Of a stretch of 64,000 bases of DNA, positions 30,020 to 40,597 are shown in pieces. The notes beneath the pieces are model-generated. The model had not been told where the DNA came from. It saw only the letters and a list, made by a program, of their open reading frames with translations, and did not search any database. Position 1 is the first letter of the stretch, and every line of letters starts with the position of its first letter. The translations under genes and the position numbers were made by a program. The stretch comes from Hahella chejuensis KCTC 2396 (lineage in GTDB: Bacteria > Pseudomonadota > Gammaproteobacteria > Pseudomonadales > Oleiphilaceae): the NCBI RefSeq assembly GCF_000012985.1, contig NC_007645.1, forward strand, positions 4,858,581 to 4,922,580, read 5' to 3'.

Positions 30020-32635
30020 CTATTTGTCTTTAGCCACCCACTTTCCATCTTTATAGAAAGCCGACCAGCCGGTGGGCTTCCCCCCCTTCTCCGACATGAC
30101 ATACTGCTGTTTGGTCTTGCGACTGAAGCGGATAATCGCCGGATTTCCTTCCGGGTCACGGGTAGGCGCCTCCAGCAGGTAGTGGTGCTTAGGATCAATT
30201 TCCTTCTTGTGAGGAATTAACTCCTCCACCAGCGGCGCGCGCGTTTCACGATTCTTGGGAAACTTACTCGCCGCCAGGAACAACCCTGAAGCGCCATCGC
30301 GCAGCACAAAGATGTCGTCAACCTTGTCGCACGCCAGCTCCGGCATAACCACAGGCTCCATCTTGGGCGGCGCAGGCTCACCATTCTTCAACAGCTTGCG
30401 GGTATTGCCGCAGGTCGAGCTGGTGCAGCCAAAGTACTTCCCAAAACGGCCGGTTTTGAGCTGCATCTCAGCCCCGCACTTGTCACACTCAAGTGTCGGC
30501 CCATCATAGCCAGCCACTTTGAACTGACCGCCTTCGACTTCATAACCTTCACAGTCTGGATTATTACCGCACACGTGCAGCTTGCGGGTTTCATCAATGA
30601 CATAGCTATCCATGGCGGTATCGCAGATCGGGCAACGCTTCTTCGCTCGCAGCGCGTTCGCTTCGCCTTCTTCATCGTCCGCACGAATCACTTCGTCGCC
30701 AGGAATCAGGTTGATCGTCGTCTTGCAACGTTCTTTCGGCGGCAGCGCATAACCGGAACAACCAAGGAACACGCCGGTGGAAGCAGTGCGTATCTGCATT
30801 GGGCGTGAACAGGTCGGACATGCAATTTCCGTCTGCACCGCCTGATTAGCGCGCATGCCGCCTTCCATGTCCGCCTTTTCCAGCTTCTTGGCGAAATCAG
30901 AATAGAACGCGTTGAGAACCTGCTTCCAACCCTCGTTGCCAGAAGCGATCTCATCCAGCTGACCTTCCATCTTCGCCGTAAAGCCGTAATCCATCAGGTC
31001 CGTAAATGCTTCCGTCAAGCGGTCCGTAACGATATCGCCCATCTTCTCCGCATAGAAACGCCGGTTGGCCAGCTTCACATAACCGCGCTCCTGAATGGTG
31101 GAGATGATTGACGCATAAGTGGAAGGACGCCCGATACTCCGCTTCTCCAGCTCTTTAACCAGCGTCGCCTCTGTATAACGCGGCGCGGGTTTGGTGAAGT
31201 GCTGAGTTGGCTCCAGCTTATCCAGATCCAACTGATCGTTGACTTCGAACGCCGGCAACTCCGCTTCGTCGTCCTTCTTCGCTTGCGCAGGCAGCACTTT
31301 AAGGAAGCCGTCGAACTGCAGAAGTCGACCACGGGTTCTTAGCTCAAAGTCTCCCGCCTGCACCTGAATACTGGTGCTCAGGAAACGCGCATTTTCCATC
31401 TGACAGGCCACGAATTGACGCCAAATGAGGTCATACAACTTCTCGGCGTCCTTTTCGAGACCGGAAATCTGATTAGCGCCCACGTTGATATCAGAAGGAC
31501 GTATCGCCTCGTGCGCTTCCTGCGCCCGCTCTTTACTCACGTATGTTTTCGGGTTGTCAGGCAGATATTTATCGCCAAACTTCTTGCCGATAAATTCACG
31601 ACAGGCGTTCACCGCGTCTGCAGACAAGTTGGTGGAGTCCGTTCTCATATAGGTGATGTAACCCGCCTCATAAAGACGCTGCGCCAACACCATGGTCTTC
31701 TTGACGCTAAACCCTAAACGGGTGCTCGCCGCCTGCTGCAAGGTGGAAGTGATAAACGGCGCCGGCGCCTTGGTGACTGAGGGTTTATCCTCGCGATTAA
31801 CAACCTTGAACGCCTGAGTCTGCAACAAGGCAGTCAGTTTGTCAGACTGCGCTTTGTTGGTGGGCCGATAATTCTCACCTTTGTACTTGGCGACCTGGAA
31901 TTTAGCCTGCTGCTTGCTCTTGGAGAGCAACGCATGCAATTCCCAGTACTCTTCCGGCGTAAAGGCGCGAATTTCTCGCTCACGCTCAACAATCAGGCGC
32001 ACTGCAACCGATTGCACCCGCCCCGCAGACAAACCACGCGCTATCTTGGACCACAACAAGGGCGACACCATGTAGCCGACCACACGATCGAGAAAGCGGC
32101 GCGCCTGCTGGGCGTTTACGCGGTTGTAGTCAAGCTGGCCGGGACTTTTGAACGCCTCGGTAATGGCGGATTTTGTGATCTCGTTAAAGACCACGCGACG
32201 ATAACGGGAGTCATCGCCGCCAATAGATTCTTTAAGATGCCAGGCGATAGCCTCTCCTTCCCGGTCCAAGTCCGTTGCGAGATAGATCTGGTCAGCGCTT
32301 TTCGCCAGACGCCTCAGCTCTTCAACGACCTTTTCTTTACCTGGAAGGACTTCATAGCGGGCCGCCCAGTCATTTTCTGGATCAACGCCCATACGAGAGA
32401 TCAATTGATCCCTGGCTTTACGTTTCTTGATGCTTTCGCGTTCTTCAGCAGGCAGCTTACGCATTTTCGCCGCTTCCGCCGCACGCTCTTTCGGAGATGA
32501 TGTTTCCTTACCTCCACTGGTCGGCAAATCACGAATATGCCCCACACTGGATTTAACTACATATTCCGAACCAAGATATTTGTTTATGGTTTTTGCCTTT
32601 GCAGGGGACTCCACGATTACCAGCGATTTACCCAT
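30020..32635 (-). CDS. topA: DNA topoisomerase I
   Basis: TopA relaxes negative supercoils by transient single-strand cleavage. The TOPRIM domain begins at [18 protein letters not shown] and has the acidic [12 protein letters not shown]. The active-site tyrosine is in [11 protein letters not shown]. The C-terminus holds three four-cysteine zinc ribbons (starting CPTCSRP, CPICDTA, CDKCGAE) and a further TopA C-terminal repeat. I place the start at ATG 32635 ([10 protein letters not shown]), the family N-terminus, giving 871 residues. An upstream in-frame ATG at 32674 lacks a ribosome site. The AGGAG seen is 16 bases from the chosen ATG, an unusually long spacing. Confidence 0.96.
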   Translation of the reverse strand: MGKSLVIVESPAKAKTINKYLGSEYVVKSSVGHIRDLPTSGGKETSSPKERAAEAAKMRKLPAEERESIKKRKARDQLISRMGVDPENDWAARYEVLPGKEKVVEELRRLAKSADQIYLATDLDREGEAIAWHLKESIGGDDSRYRRVVFNEITKSAITEAFKSPGQLDYNRVNAQQARRFLDRVVGYMVSPLLWSKIARGLSAGRVQSVAVRLIVEREREIRAFTPEEYWELHALLSKSKQQAKFQVAKYKGENYRPTNKAQSDKLTALLQTQAFKVVNREDKPSVTKAPAPFITSTLQQAASTRLGFSVKKTMVLAQRLYEAGYITYMRTDSTNLSADAVNACREFIGKKFGDKYLPDNPKTYVSKERAQEAHEAIRPSDINVGANQISGLEKDAEKLYDLIWRQFVACQMENARFLSTSIQVQAGDFELRTRGRLLQFDGFLKVLPAQAKKDDEAELPAFEVNDQLDLDKLEPTQHFTKPAPRYTEATLVKELEKRSIGRPSTYASIISTIQERGYVKLANRRFYAEKMGDIVTDRLTEAFTDLMDYGFTAKMEGQLDEIASGNEGWKQVLNAFYSDFAKKLEKADMEGGMRANQAVQTEIACPTCSRPMQIRTASTGVFLGCSGYALPPKERCKTTINLIPGDEVIRADDEEGEANALRAKKRCPICDTAMDSYVIDETRKLHVCGNNPDCEGYEVEGGQFKVAGYDGPTLECDKCGAEMQLKTGRFGKYFGCTSSTCGNTRKLLKNGEPAPPKMEPVVMPELACDKVDDIFVLRDGASGLFLAASKFPKNRETRAPLVEELIPHKKEIDPKHHYLLEAPTRDPEGNPAIIRFSRKTKQQYVMSEKGGKPTGWSAFYKDGKWVAKDK

Positions 32636-32859
32636 AGCGGATGGTTCTTTGCTCCTAGTTGAAATAGCCGTCATATATTAGAGGTTGTAGTCGACGGGTC
32701 AAGTGATTGCCAGAAAATCTGGTATTTAAAGTAAAAATAGCCGGCCAGGCCCGATTTGTCGGCGTCTATTTAACTCCGATAACTTGCCCTACCCCACAAT
32801 GTCGTTAACACTTAATAAGAACGACACACAAATTTATAAATGCTTCCGCCGCCTTTTAT

Positions 32860-33558
32860 ATGACAACTTTAATCGTCTTGCTCGCTATTTTCATAACCGC
32901 CTCAATCATCGTTAGCGGCGTTATGTACTCGCGACAGCAGGCGCTGGCTTATCGTCAAAGCCAACTTAAATCGCTAAAACAAAAATACGAAGAAATTAAT
33001 TCGCTATTTCAGGTCATCATGCGAGTGGACGATTCCGCCAACATCGCCATCAGCCTCAATCACGCCATGATCGAGATCGCTCAGTCAATGATCAAAATGG
33101 ACCGCAAGTCGGAAGAGTTGCGCATCCTTTTGGACAACCTGAAGCAAAGGGAGCGCGACCTGAAAACCGGCGCTATTCTACCCCAGGCGCAAAAAACAGT
33201 GACTAGCGACGCGGCAATCGGCGCCATTCAACGCTCCCTTTCCGAGTGCCTGCAGAAATTGCAGCGCTTCAAGTTGCGCGGCTCACTGCCCGTCCCTCTA
33301 TATGAGGAATACAGTCACCACCTGCGAGAAATGGCGCTTGACGTGGAAGTCGGCAGCCAACTGCAAATGGCGGAAAGCCTGGTGGCGCAGAACGACAAGG
33401 CAGGCGCAGAGAAGCACTTCAAACACGCTCGCGAGGCGCTTAAGCGCACACGCCTGGAAATCCCTAACAAGAACGACCAGATCAGAGACATTTCCGACAA
33501 GATTAAAAATCTGATGCGTGATGGCGAAACCCAGAATCGCTCCCAGGAAACCCAGTAA
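32860..33558 (+). CDS. Membrane-anchored coiled-coil protein of unknown function
   Basis: This 232-residue protein is not recognised. Residues about 3-22 (TLIVLLAIFITASIIVSGVM) form one membrane helix, probably an uncleaved anchor. Heptad-rich charged helices follow (about 28-115), then a polar C-terminal helical part (about 120-232). In the latter, the stretch ESLVAQNDKAGAEKHFKHAREALKRTRLE resembles one TPR-like helix pair. It contains no cysteine cluster or catalytic motif. It is divergent from topA and convergent with fadA. In Pseudomonas aeruginosa a hypothetical gene also lies between topA and the fad (foa) pair, but I cannot say it is the same family. No strong ribosome site precedes the ATG. 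Confidence 0.75.
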   Translation: MTTLIVLLAIFITASIIVSGVMYSRQQALAYRQSQLKSLKQKYEEINSLFQVIMRVDDSANIAISLNHAMIEIAQSMIKMDRKSEELRILLDNLKQRERDLKTGAILPQAQKTVTSDAAIGAIQRSLSECLQKLQRFKLRGSLPVPLYEEYSHHLREMALDVEVGSQLQMAESLVAQNDKAGAEKHFKHAREALKRTRLEIPNKNDQIRDISDKIKNLMRDGETQNRSQETQ

Positions 33559-33597
33559 AAAGTCTTACTTCAATTCCAGACCAACCCGCTTCATCCA

Positions 33598-33633
33598 TAA
33601 AAAAAATCCGGAGCCCCTTTACGGAGCGCCGGA
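33598..33633 (-). terminator. fadA terminator
   Basis: TCCGG-C-GCTCC-GTAAA-GGGGC-T-CCGGA forms a ten-pair stem with one mismatch and one wobble. It is followed on the minus strand by eight T, about 47 bp past the fadA stop. Confidence 0.85.
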
Positions 33634-33679
33634 CTTCATTGCTTCCGACCCAGATCTCACGAGCCGATGCGTCAACGTA

Positions 33680-34879
<1,200 letters not shown>

Positions 34880-34889
34880 CTATCAGCAA

Positions 34890-37037
34890 TTAGCCAAAAA
34901 ACTTCTTGCCGGACTTAGCCATGTCGCGCAGCCCTTGGGTCGGATGATACAGAGCGCCCAGATCCGCATATTTGTCAGCGATCTTGCAAAACTCTTCCAC
35001 GCCCAGAGAGTCAATGTAGCGCAACGCGCCTCCACGGAACGGAGGGAAACCGATGCCGAAGATCAAGCCCATATCCGCTTCCGCCGCAGTCTCGACGATA
35101 CCGTCTTCCAGGCAGCGAACGGTTTCGATGCACAAAGGCGCCATCATGCGCTCGATGATTTCCTCTTCAGAGAAGTCGCGCTGAGACTTCTGCACGGACT
35201 TAATCAGTGCGTCAACGCTGTCATCGACAATTTTCTTCTGCTTGCCTTTCTTATCCAGCTCGTAAGCGTAGAAGCCCTTGTCACTCTTCTGACCGTAACG
35301 ACCTTTATCGAACATGACGTCGATAATGGTAGTTTCGGAATAGCTCATGCGATCAGGGAAACCTTCCGCCATCACGTCGCCAGCGTGCTTCGCCGTGTCC
35401 ATGCCAACCACATCAAGCAGGTAAGCCGGGCCCATCGGCCAGCCGAAGCGTTCCATCACTTTGTCGACTTGCTGGAAGTCGGCGCCATCGCGCACCAGAC
35501 CAATAAATCCGCCGAAGTAAGGGAACAGGATGCGGTTAACCAGGAATCCAGGGCAATCGTTCACCACGATAGGCGTTTTACCCATCGCTTTGGCGTACGC
35601 TACGGTGGTGGCGATTGCTTTTTCACTGGTTTTCTCGCCGCGGATAACTTCCACCAGAGGCATCATGTGCACCGGATTGAAAAAGTGCATGCCACAGAAG
35701 TTTTCCGGACGCTTCAGATTTTGCGCCAGACGATTGATGGAGATAGTAGATGTGTTGGAGGTCAGGATAGTATCCTCACGCACCAGATCTTCCACTTCAC
35801 GCAATACGATATCTTTGACCTTCGGGTTTTCAACAACCGCTTCAACCACCAGATCAACGGTTCCGAAATCGCCATAGCTCAGCGCGGGAGTGATGCGATT
35901 CAGCACATCCGCCATTTCGCTTGCATTCATGCGGCCTTTTTCGACGCGCTTGGTCAGCAGTTTCTTGGCTTCTTTCAGACCCAGATCGATACCGGACTGA
36001 TTAATATCCTTCATCAGGATGGGAGTGCCTTTCAGCGCAGACTGGTACGCCACGCCGCCGCCCATGATGCCTGCGCCCAGTACCGCCGCCTGTTTGACTG
36101 CGCCGGCTTTAGGCTCAAGGTCTTTCGCTTTCTTCTTCAGCTCCTGATCATTCAGAAACAAGCCGATCAAGCTGTGCGCCACAGAAGTCTTCGCCATTTT
36201 CGCGAAGCCTTTGGCTTCCACTTCGATCGCCTTATCGCGAGTCATGCCCGCATGCTTCTGCATCACCTTGATGGCTTCAACAGGCGCCGGATAGTTACGT
36301 CCAGCCTGGCCCGCCACGTAGCCTTTGGCGGTTTCAAACGCCATCATGCTTTCCATCGGGTTCAGCTTCAGCTTGCCGGTTTTTTCTTCCCGGCGCGCTT
36401 TGTAGTCCAGCTTGCCTTCGATCGCCTGACGCAACACAGACAACGCTGCGTCCATCAGTTTTTCAGGCGCGACCGCCGCATCTACAGCGCCTTCTTTCAG
36501 CGCCTGCTCGGCTCTCTTCTCGCCGCCGGCGCAGATCCATTCGATTGCGTAATCGGCGCCAACCAAACGGGATAAACGTACTGTTCCGCCGAACCCCGGG
36601 AAGATCCCCAGTTTTACTTCCGGCAGGCCAACTTTCGCGCTGGTGGACATGACGCGGAAGTCAGTGGAGAGACACATTTCGAAACCGCCGCCCAGAGCGA
36701 TACCGTTAATGGCGGTCACAGTGGGGAATGGCAGATCTTCAACAGCGGAGAAAATCTTATTGGCTTCCAGGTTGTTGGCGACCAACTCTTCTTCAGAGCC
36801 GGCGAACAATTCCTGGAATTCAGTGATATCAGCGCCAACGATGAAACAATCTTTGTTGCTGGTAACGACAAGGCCGGTAATGCCTTGCTGACTTTGTAGT
36901 TTCTGGGTCGCTTCCGCCAACTCAGTCAGCGTCAAGCGGTTAAATTTATTTACAGACTCGCCTTGCAAATCGAAAGTTAGTACCGCGATACCATCCTCGA
37001 TCTCTTTGACTGTGATGGCTTTACCTGCGTAAATCAT
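34890..37037 (-). CDS. fadB: Fatty acid oxidation multienzyme FadB
   Basis: FadB combines enoyl-CoA hydratase/isomerase (N-terminal half) with 3-hydroxyacyl-CoA dehydrogenase (C-terminal half). The crotonase oxyanion and catalytic segments are [19 protein letters not shown] and [19 protein letters not shown]. The NAD-binding motif is [15 protein letters not shown], and the dehydrogenase catalytic His lies in [15 protein letters not shown]. The start is set at ATG 37037 ([10 protein letters not shown]), with GGAG 8 bases upstream, giving 715 residues, the E. coli length; an upstream ATG at 37055 would lack that site. Together with alkB, the window encodes the start and the end of alkane degradation. 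Confidence 0.97.
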   Translation of the reverse strand: MIYAGKAITVKEIEDGIAVLTFDLQGESVNKFNRLTLTELAEATQKLQSQQGITGLVVTSNKDCFIVGADITEFQELFAGSEEELVANNLEANKIFSAVEDLPFPTVTAINGIALGGGFEMCLSTDFRVMSTSAKVGLPEVKLGIFPGFGGTVRLSRLVGADYAIEWICAGGEKRAEQALKEGAVDAAVAPEKLMDAALSVLRQAIEGKLDYKARREEKTGKLKLNPMESMMAFETAKGYVAGQAGRNYPAPVEAIKVMQKHAGMTRDKAIEVEAKGFAKMAKTSVAHSLIGLFLNDQELKKKAKDLEPKAGAVKQAAVLGAGIMGGGVAYQSALKGTPILMKDINQSGIDLGLKEAKKLLTKRVEKGRMNASEMADVLNRITPALSYGDFGTVDLVVEAVVENPKVKDIVLREVEDLVREDTILTSNTSTISINRLAQNLKRPENFCGMHFFNPVHMMPLVEVIRGEKTSEKAIATTVAYAKAMGKTPIVVNDCPGFLVNRILFPYFGGFIGLVRDGADFQQVDKVMERFGWPMGPAYLLDVVGMDTAKHAGDVMAEGFPDRMSYSETTIIDVMFDKGRYGQKSDKGFYAYELDKKGKQKKIVDDSVDALIKSVQKSQRDFSEEEIIERMMAPLCIETVRCLEDGIVETAAEADMGLIFGIGFPPFRGGALRYIDSLGVEEFCKIADKYADLGALYHPTQGLRDMAKSGKKFFG

Positions 37038-37600
37038 CAACGGATCTCCAAGCATTGTTTAGCACTGGTTTATTGCCCTATATACGGGTCCCAACGGACG
37101 CCTTGCCGGGCCGCCCTTCTCCGGAGCTTCGGAATCAAAGCCGATGCATCGAACAACAATTCATACGCTCGTTTGAATCAGGTCGCAACAACATGGATAA
37201 TTTTGGCCCGTTTGTCAATCTCTTCCCAAAAATTTGGCGGCGATTTTTGTCAATAATTGCTTACACTTATGTCATTTCCAGCCGCTTTAAAAATTTTTAA
37301 GATTTATTTTTCATGAAATTATGCAGTATATTTCACCTTACTTTTTAAGTTAGGCGTCCTCTGGAGACGTCCTGAGCGTACTCGCATAATAGGACAATAA
37401 GCTTATAACTTTTTGACTAGCGCAGGCATTTCCCCTATTTTTTCTATTTATAAACCGGCGGTTGGTAGCCAGGCCGGCCATTGAAGGCGTCGTTGGAAAT
37501 AATTTAAAAAAATAGTGGGAAGCCGCACCGACAAGTCGGAAACATAACTATAAAAACAGCGGGTGGCCTTCTGCGCCCAAATTTCCTGGAGAGCGTGTCT
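37038..37600. promoter_or_regulatory. Divergent fadB / periplasmic protein region
   Basis: This 563 bp gene-free region is A/T-rich from about 37240 to 37450. It must hold the fadBA promoter and that of the gene starting at 37601. I looked for a FadR-type or PsrA-type (CAAAC-n-GTTTG) palindrome and found only isolated half-sites (CGTTTG at 37171 and 37209). No terminator or RNA gene was recognised. Confidence 0.4.
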
Positions 37601-38428
37601 ATGAGCCAATCGGGTATGCACCGGAATCCTCTCTGGTGTTGTTTTCTTGCACTTCTCGTCCTGTATTCGTCACATTCTTTCGCATTGAACAACGCGCAGG
37701 CTGAAGCCATTCTTAAGCATCTGCATGAAGTACAGACGCATTCCTATCAGACCATCAACGCGTATTACAACTTCACTTTGAATCCTGGGGATAAAGACAT
37801 CCAATCCGAGGTAAACCAGGAAATCGATATTATGAACACGGCCTTCAAAGCGCTGGAGTCTCAGGACGGCATCGTCGAGGTGCAGGGAGAGTTGAGCGTT
37901 ATGAGCGCCACCTGGCTCAAGTACAAGGAGCTACTGAACACCAACATGAACGACATTGTGAAAGTGGGCTACCCCGACTTGCGACTGGTGGGCGACATGG
38001 CGCAGGTCAATATCGACCTCGTAGGCGCGACAGAAAGAACCTACGACAAGACCATGGAAATTTCAGGGCATCGCCCCCCGGAAGTGATTGAGTTGGTGCG
38101 CAATTCCAAGATCATCCTGGAAAGCATGCTGACCAAATATTCCGCCCGCAGCGCCTCCAACGTGACGCAAATATTCCAAGGAGCCAAAAGCGAAGAGCCC
38201 ATGGACGTTCAGGCAATCAGCTTTGACAAAAACATCGCCCGACTACTGGCCTCACAGCAAAACACGGACGCCACACGCAAGACTTTGGACGCCATTTCCA
38301 CCAAATGGGAATTCATCAAGAACTCTTATATCAACTACAACGAGAACAACGTCTCTTACGTCGTGAACCTGTATTCAAAAAGAATCATCAGCGACCTGGA
38401 CAGTCTCGCCAAAGCCTATAGCGGCGCT
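37601..38428 (+). CDS. Secreted helical protein with internal duplication, unknown function
   Basis: This 276-residue protein is not recognised. A signal peptide is clear (hydrophobic 11-25, then SHSFA-LNN), so the mature part is probably periplasmic. It is nearly all helical and contains two similar segments around W105 (TWLKYKELLNTNMNDIVKVG) and W236 (KWEFIKNSYINYNENNVSYV). Both have the pattern Trp, two basic residues, Asn-rich turn, Val, then an Asp-ending helix. The arrangement resembles tandem four-helix bundles such as PilJ-type sensor modules, but the link is tentative. The start is ATG 37601, 7 bases after GGAGAG, not the GTG at 37595. The stop codon (TAA at 38429-38431) is in a hairpin loop. 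Confidence 0.8.
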
Positions 38429-38442
38429 TAAACGCGCCGCTA
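38419..38442 (+). terminator. Stop-codon hairpin of the periplasmic protein gene
   Basis: TAGCGGCGC-TTAAAC-GCGCCGCTA is a perfect 9 bp stem with the TAA stop inside the loop. Only a weak pyrimidine stretch (TCTATCTT) follows, so it is a possible terminator or 3' protective hairpin. Confidence 0.5.
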
Positions 38443-38478
38443 TCTATCTTGCGCCCCCTTGTAAGCAGGCGCGCTTTA

Positions 38479-38955
38479 TCAGCGCCCGCCAGCGGCCACC
38501 ACCAACTTATTGATGCGTTGCAGCACCTGCCCCAATTCTTCCGGCGTTCCCCGCTCTTCCCAAAGGAAACCCACTTCATGTCCTGTAATTTGCACCGCTT
38601 TAACCTGGGAAGACAGCTCACGCAGATCATCATCTGAGAGCAGATCATGAGGAAAATTTCCGCTTATGGACTGCTGCTTCAATTCGCCGCCTTGACTGGC
38701 GTACAGCGCCCTGCGAGGAGTTCGCGAAGCAGGTATCGCCTTAAAGTAAAAGTGGGTGCGCCAGGCATTCGCTTCCAGATTTTTCAAAGCGTCGTCCAAC
38801 TTTTCCGGCGTTGTCTGTCGCACTCTAAACCCCGCTGCAAGCGCCTGCTGTCGCAAACGCATGCGTCGGCGCTCTTCCGGGCTTGGCAATACCCAGAATA
38901 TGGAACCGCCCACAATCCCCACCACGCAAAAAATAATTATCAAAGCCGTCGTCAT
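38479..38955 (-). CDS. Single-pass membrane protein of unknown function
   Basis: This roughly 158-residue protein starts MTTALIIIFCVVGIVGGSIFWVLPSPEERRRMRLRQ: one membrane helix, then a positively charged stretch, so the soluble part is likely cytoplasmic. The C-terminal domain (about 50-158) has mixed alpha/beta character and ends HEVGFLWEERGTPEELGQVLQRINKLV. I know no function. The start at ATG 38955 is chosen because the hydrophobic segment begins there and AGGA lies about 10 bases upstream; a longer frame starts at 38994. It is convergent with the secreted helical protein. Confidence 0.72.
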   Translation of the reverse strand: MTTALIIIFCVVGIVGGSIFWVLPSPEERRRMRLRQQALAAGFRVRQTTPEKLDDALKNLEANAWRTHFYFKAIPASRTPRRALYASQGGELKQQSISGNFPHDLLSDDDLRELSSQVKAVQITGHEVGFLWEERGTPEELGQVLQRINKLVVAAGGR

Positions 38956-39156
38956 TCGCCGTCCATCCTGTCCAAGAGCCACCCAAAGCGTCACAGTTCT
39001 TTCGAAACCAGGGCGTACTTTTTCACCTGATTTTGTCCGCTGTCATCTCAACGCATGTTTCATTAGCATTAAGCTGTTTTCAGTTTTGCGGACACTACCG
39101 AAAAGTTACACACTTGGAAAACACTTTCGGAACAATGCAGCCAAAAGGAGCGCACC

Positions 39157-39585
39157 ATGTACAAGAATATTCTCGTCGCCCTGGATCTCAGCGATGAAGG
39201 CGAACAAGTCATCGCCAAGGCCCTGAGGATGCAACAGGCGACTCAGGCCCGCCTACATCTGACGCACGTTATCGAACCCATCAGTTACGCCTATGGCGGC
39301 GACATCCCATTGGACCTGGGGGACATTCAGCAGCAACTGCAAAAACACAGCGAAGAGAAACTGCAAAAACTGATAGAGAAGCACACGCTGACCAATAGCG
39401 CTGCGGCGGTGCTGGTGGGACGCCCGGAAGGGGAAATCCATCGCTACGCGGAAGAGAATGACATTGATTTGGTCATTGTCGGCAGCCATGGTCGCCACGG
39501 ATTGCAGTTATTGCTGGGCTCCACGGCGAATGGGGTATTGCACGGCGCGAAATGCGACGTTCTGGCGGTCCGCATCAGCGATTAA
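39157..39585 (+). CDS. Universal stress protein (UspA family)
   Basis: A 142-residue single Usp domain starting MYKNILVALDLSDEGEQVIAKAL. The ATP-binding signature G-x2-G-x9-GS is present in GSHGRHGLQLLLGSTANG, so it is of the nucleotide-binding type. Such proteins support survival under stress or low oxygen. AAGGAG lies just upstream of the ATG. It stands alone, and downstream lies the palindromic copy of the dispersed repeat. Confidence 0.93.
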   Translation: MYKNILVALDLSDEGEQVIAKALRMQQATQARLHLTHVIEPISYAYGGDIPLDLGDIQQQLQKHSEEKLQKLIEKHTLTNSAAAVLVGRPEGEIHRYAEENDIDLVIVGSHGRHGLQLLLGSTANGVLHGAKCDVLAVRISD

Positions 39586-39697
39586 GCATTTAATGAAATA
39601 TATTAATATGGCAATGATATTGACATGTTAATATCTGGCGCATGGATGCGCCTGCGCGACGGAGAGCCGCGGGAGACATGGGCAGGCCCTGTCGTTG

Positions 39698-39735
39698 CAG
39701 ACAAATAGAAGGAAGCTATTTGTCTGCCTGATTAA
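39698..39735 (+). repeat. Copy 2 of the dispersed 28 bp repeat, with perfect 11 bp inverted arms
   Basis: CAGACAAATAG (39698-39708) and CTATTTGTCTG (39716-39726) form a perfect 11 bp stem around a 7-base loop. Positions 39708-39735 are identical to 595-622 in inverse orientation. There is no T tract after the stem. It lies between the universal stress gene and the Cys-motif gene. Confidence 0.8.
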
Positions 39736-39761
39736 TAACTGATCCGGTCTGACGCGCTCCG

Positions 39762-40451
39762 CTATAGCGGAGCCACCCATTCCCCAGACTCGAAAGACTT
39801 CCGCAGCTTCTGCAACTGCGTCTCCAGCGAGAATGTGACGCTCGACGCCAACGAAAAAAAGCTCAGCAATGCTTTCAGGTTGGAGTCGCCGTCACAGGCG
39901 GAGTGAATACGCTGCCACAACGCCTGATTCACCAGCTGCAATCGGCGGTTGCGCTCCACCAGCCCCTTCAGCTCCCAGTCAGGCTTTTCTCCATCGCGAA
40001 ACTTAAAGTACTGCTGCACCAGATAGATAGAAACAGACCGGAGAATAAATTCTTCGCCATTGGAAAACGGCATGTGGTGTATGGCCATCGGCCTTAACTC
40101 GCCGAGTATGGGGCAGTGACTGGTCGCCATCACCAGTCCCATCAACGAGCGTAACGCCTCTTCCAGGCCCGTGCGCTTGTGATAATTGCGCTCTTTGGTG
40201 AATACCGTCACCTCGACCTTCTGGAAAGCCGGTTCGGAGCGAAAGTCCGCAACAATCTTCTGCATATCGAGAGCAGCGGGACAATAACGTTCAGCGTCCT
40301 TCTTGAGAGGGCAATTCGAGCATTGACAGTTCTTCAGCTCAGTCCACTCTGCAGGCGGCTCTGAGTGCATGCTCTTGTCTTCTCTCTCCGTCTCGATGAT
40401 GTAGTCCAGCACTCGATTATCATCGAAACGGAATTCGTAACGCACCCGCAT
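39762..40451 (-). CDS. Conserved-looking protein with CxCxxCPL...CP motif, unknown function
   Basis: A 229-residue soluble protein beginning MRVRYEFRFDDNRVLDYIIE, a beta-hairpin-like start. Four cysteines are clustered (C42, C44, C47, C57; NCQCSNCPLKK...RYCPAA), followed later by MATSHCPILGELRPMAIHHMPFS. The pattern suggests a metal or iron-sulfur site near the N-terminus. I recall similar proteins in marine gammaproteobacteria under a DUF name (possibly DUF6901), which is uncertain. It has no membrane segment. It is transcribed alone, upstream of and parallel to nothing obviously related; uup lies 146 bp away on the same strand. Confidence 0.75.
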   Translation of the reverse strand: MRVRYEFRFDDNRVLDYIIETEREDKSMHSEPPAEWTELKNCQCSNCPLKKDAERYCPAALDMQKIVADFRSEPAFQKVEVTVFTKERNYHKRTGLEEALRSLMGLVMATSHCPILGELRPMAIHHMPFSNGEEFILRSVSIYLVQQYFKFRDGEKPDWELKGLVERNRRLQLVNQALWQRIHSACDGDSNLKALLSFFSLASSVTFSLETQLQKLRKSFESGEWVAPL

Positions 40452-40597
40452 ATAGCTTTATCTCTCCGTAATCAATTGAGGCGACAGAAGACTGATACTT
40501 TCTCAACGGAGTCCGTCGGCTGCTGAAGTTACTCCTTTAATCTCAAGTGTAGCGGATTTGCAGGCGCCAATATTTTTAAATTTGTAACCCTCCCCGA

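Noticed and set aside
37055-37300. 81-codon frame in the fadB upstream region
   Set aside because: No ribosome site or recognisable product; the region is better explained as regulatory DNA.
37038-37600. PsrA- or FadR-type operator for fadBA
   Set aside because: Only isolated CGTTTG half-sites were found, with no palindrome at the needed spacing.
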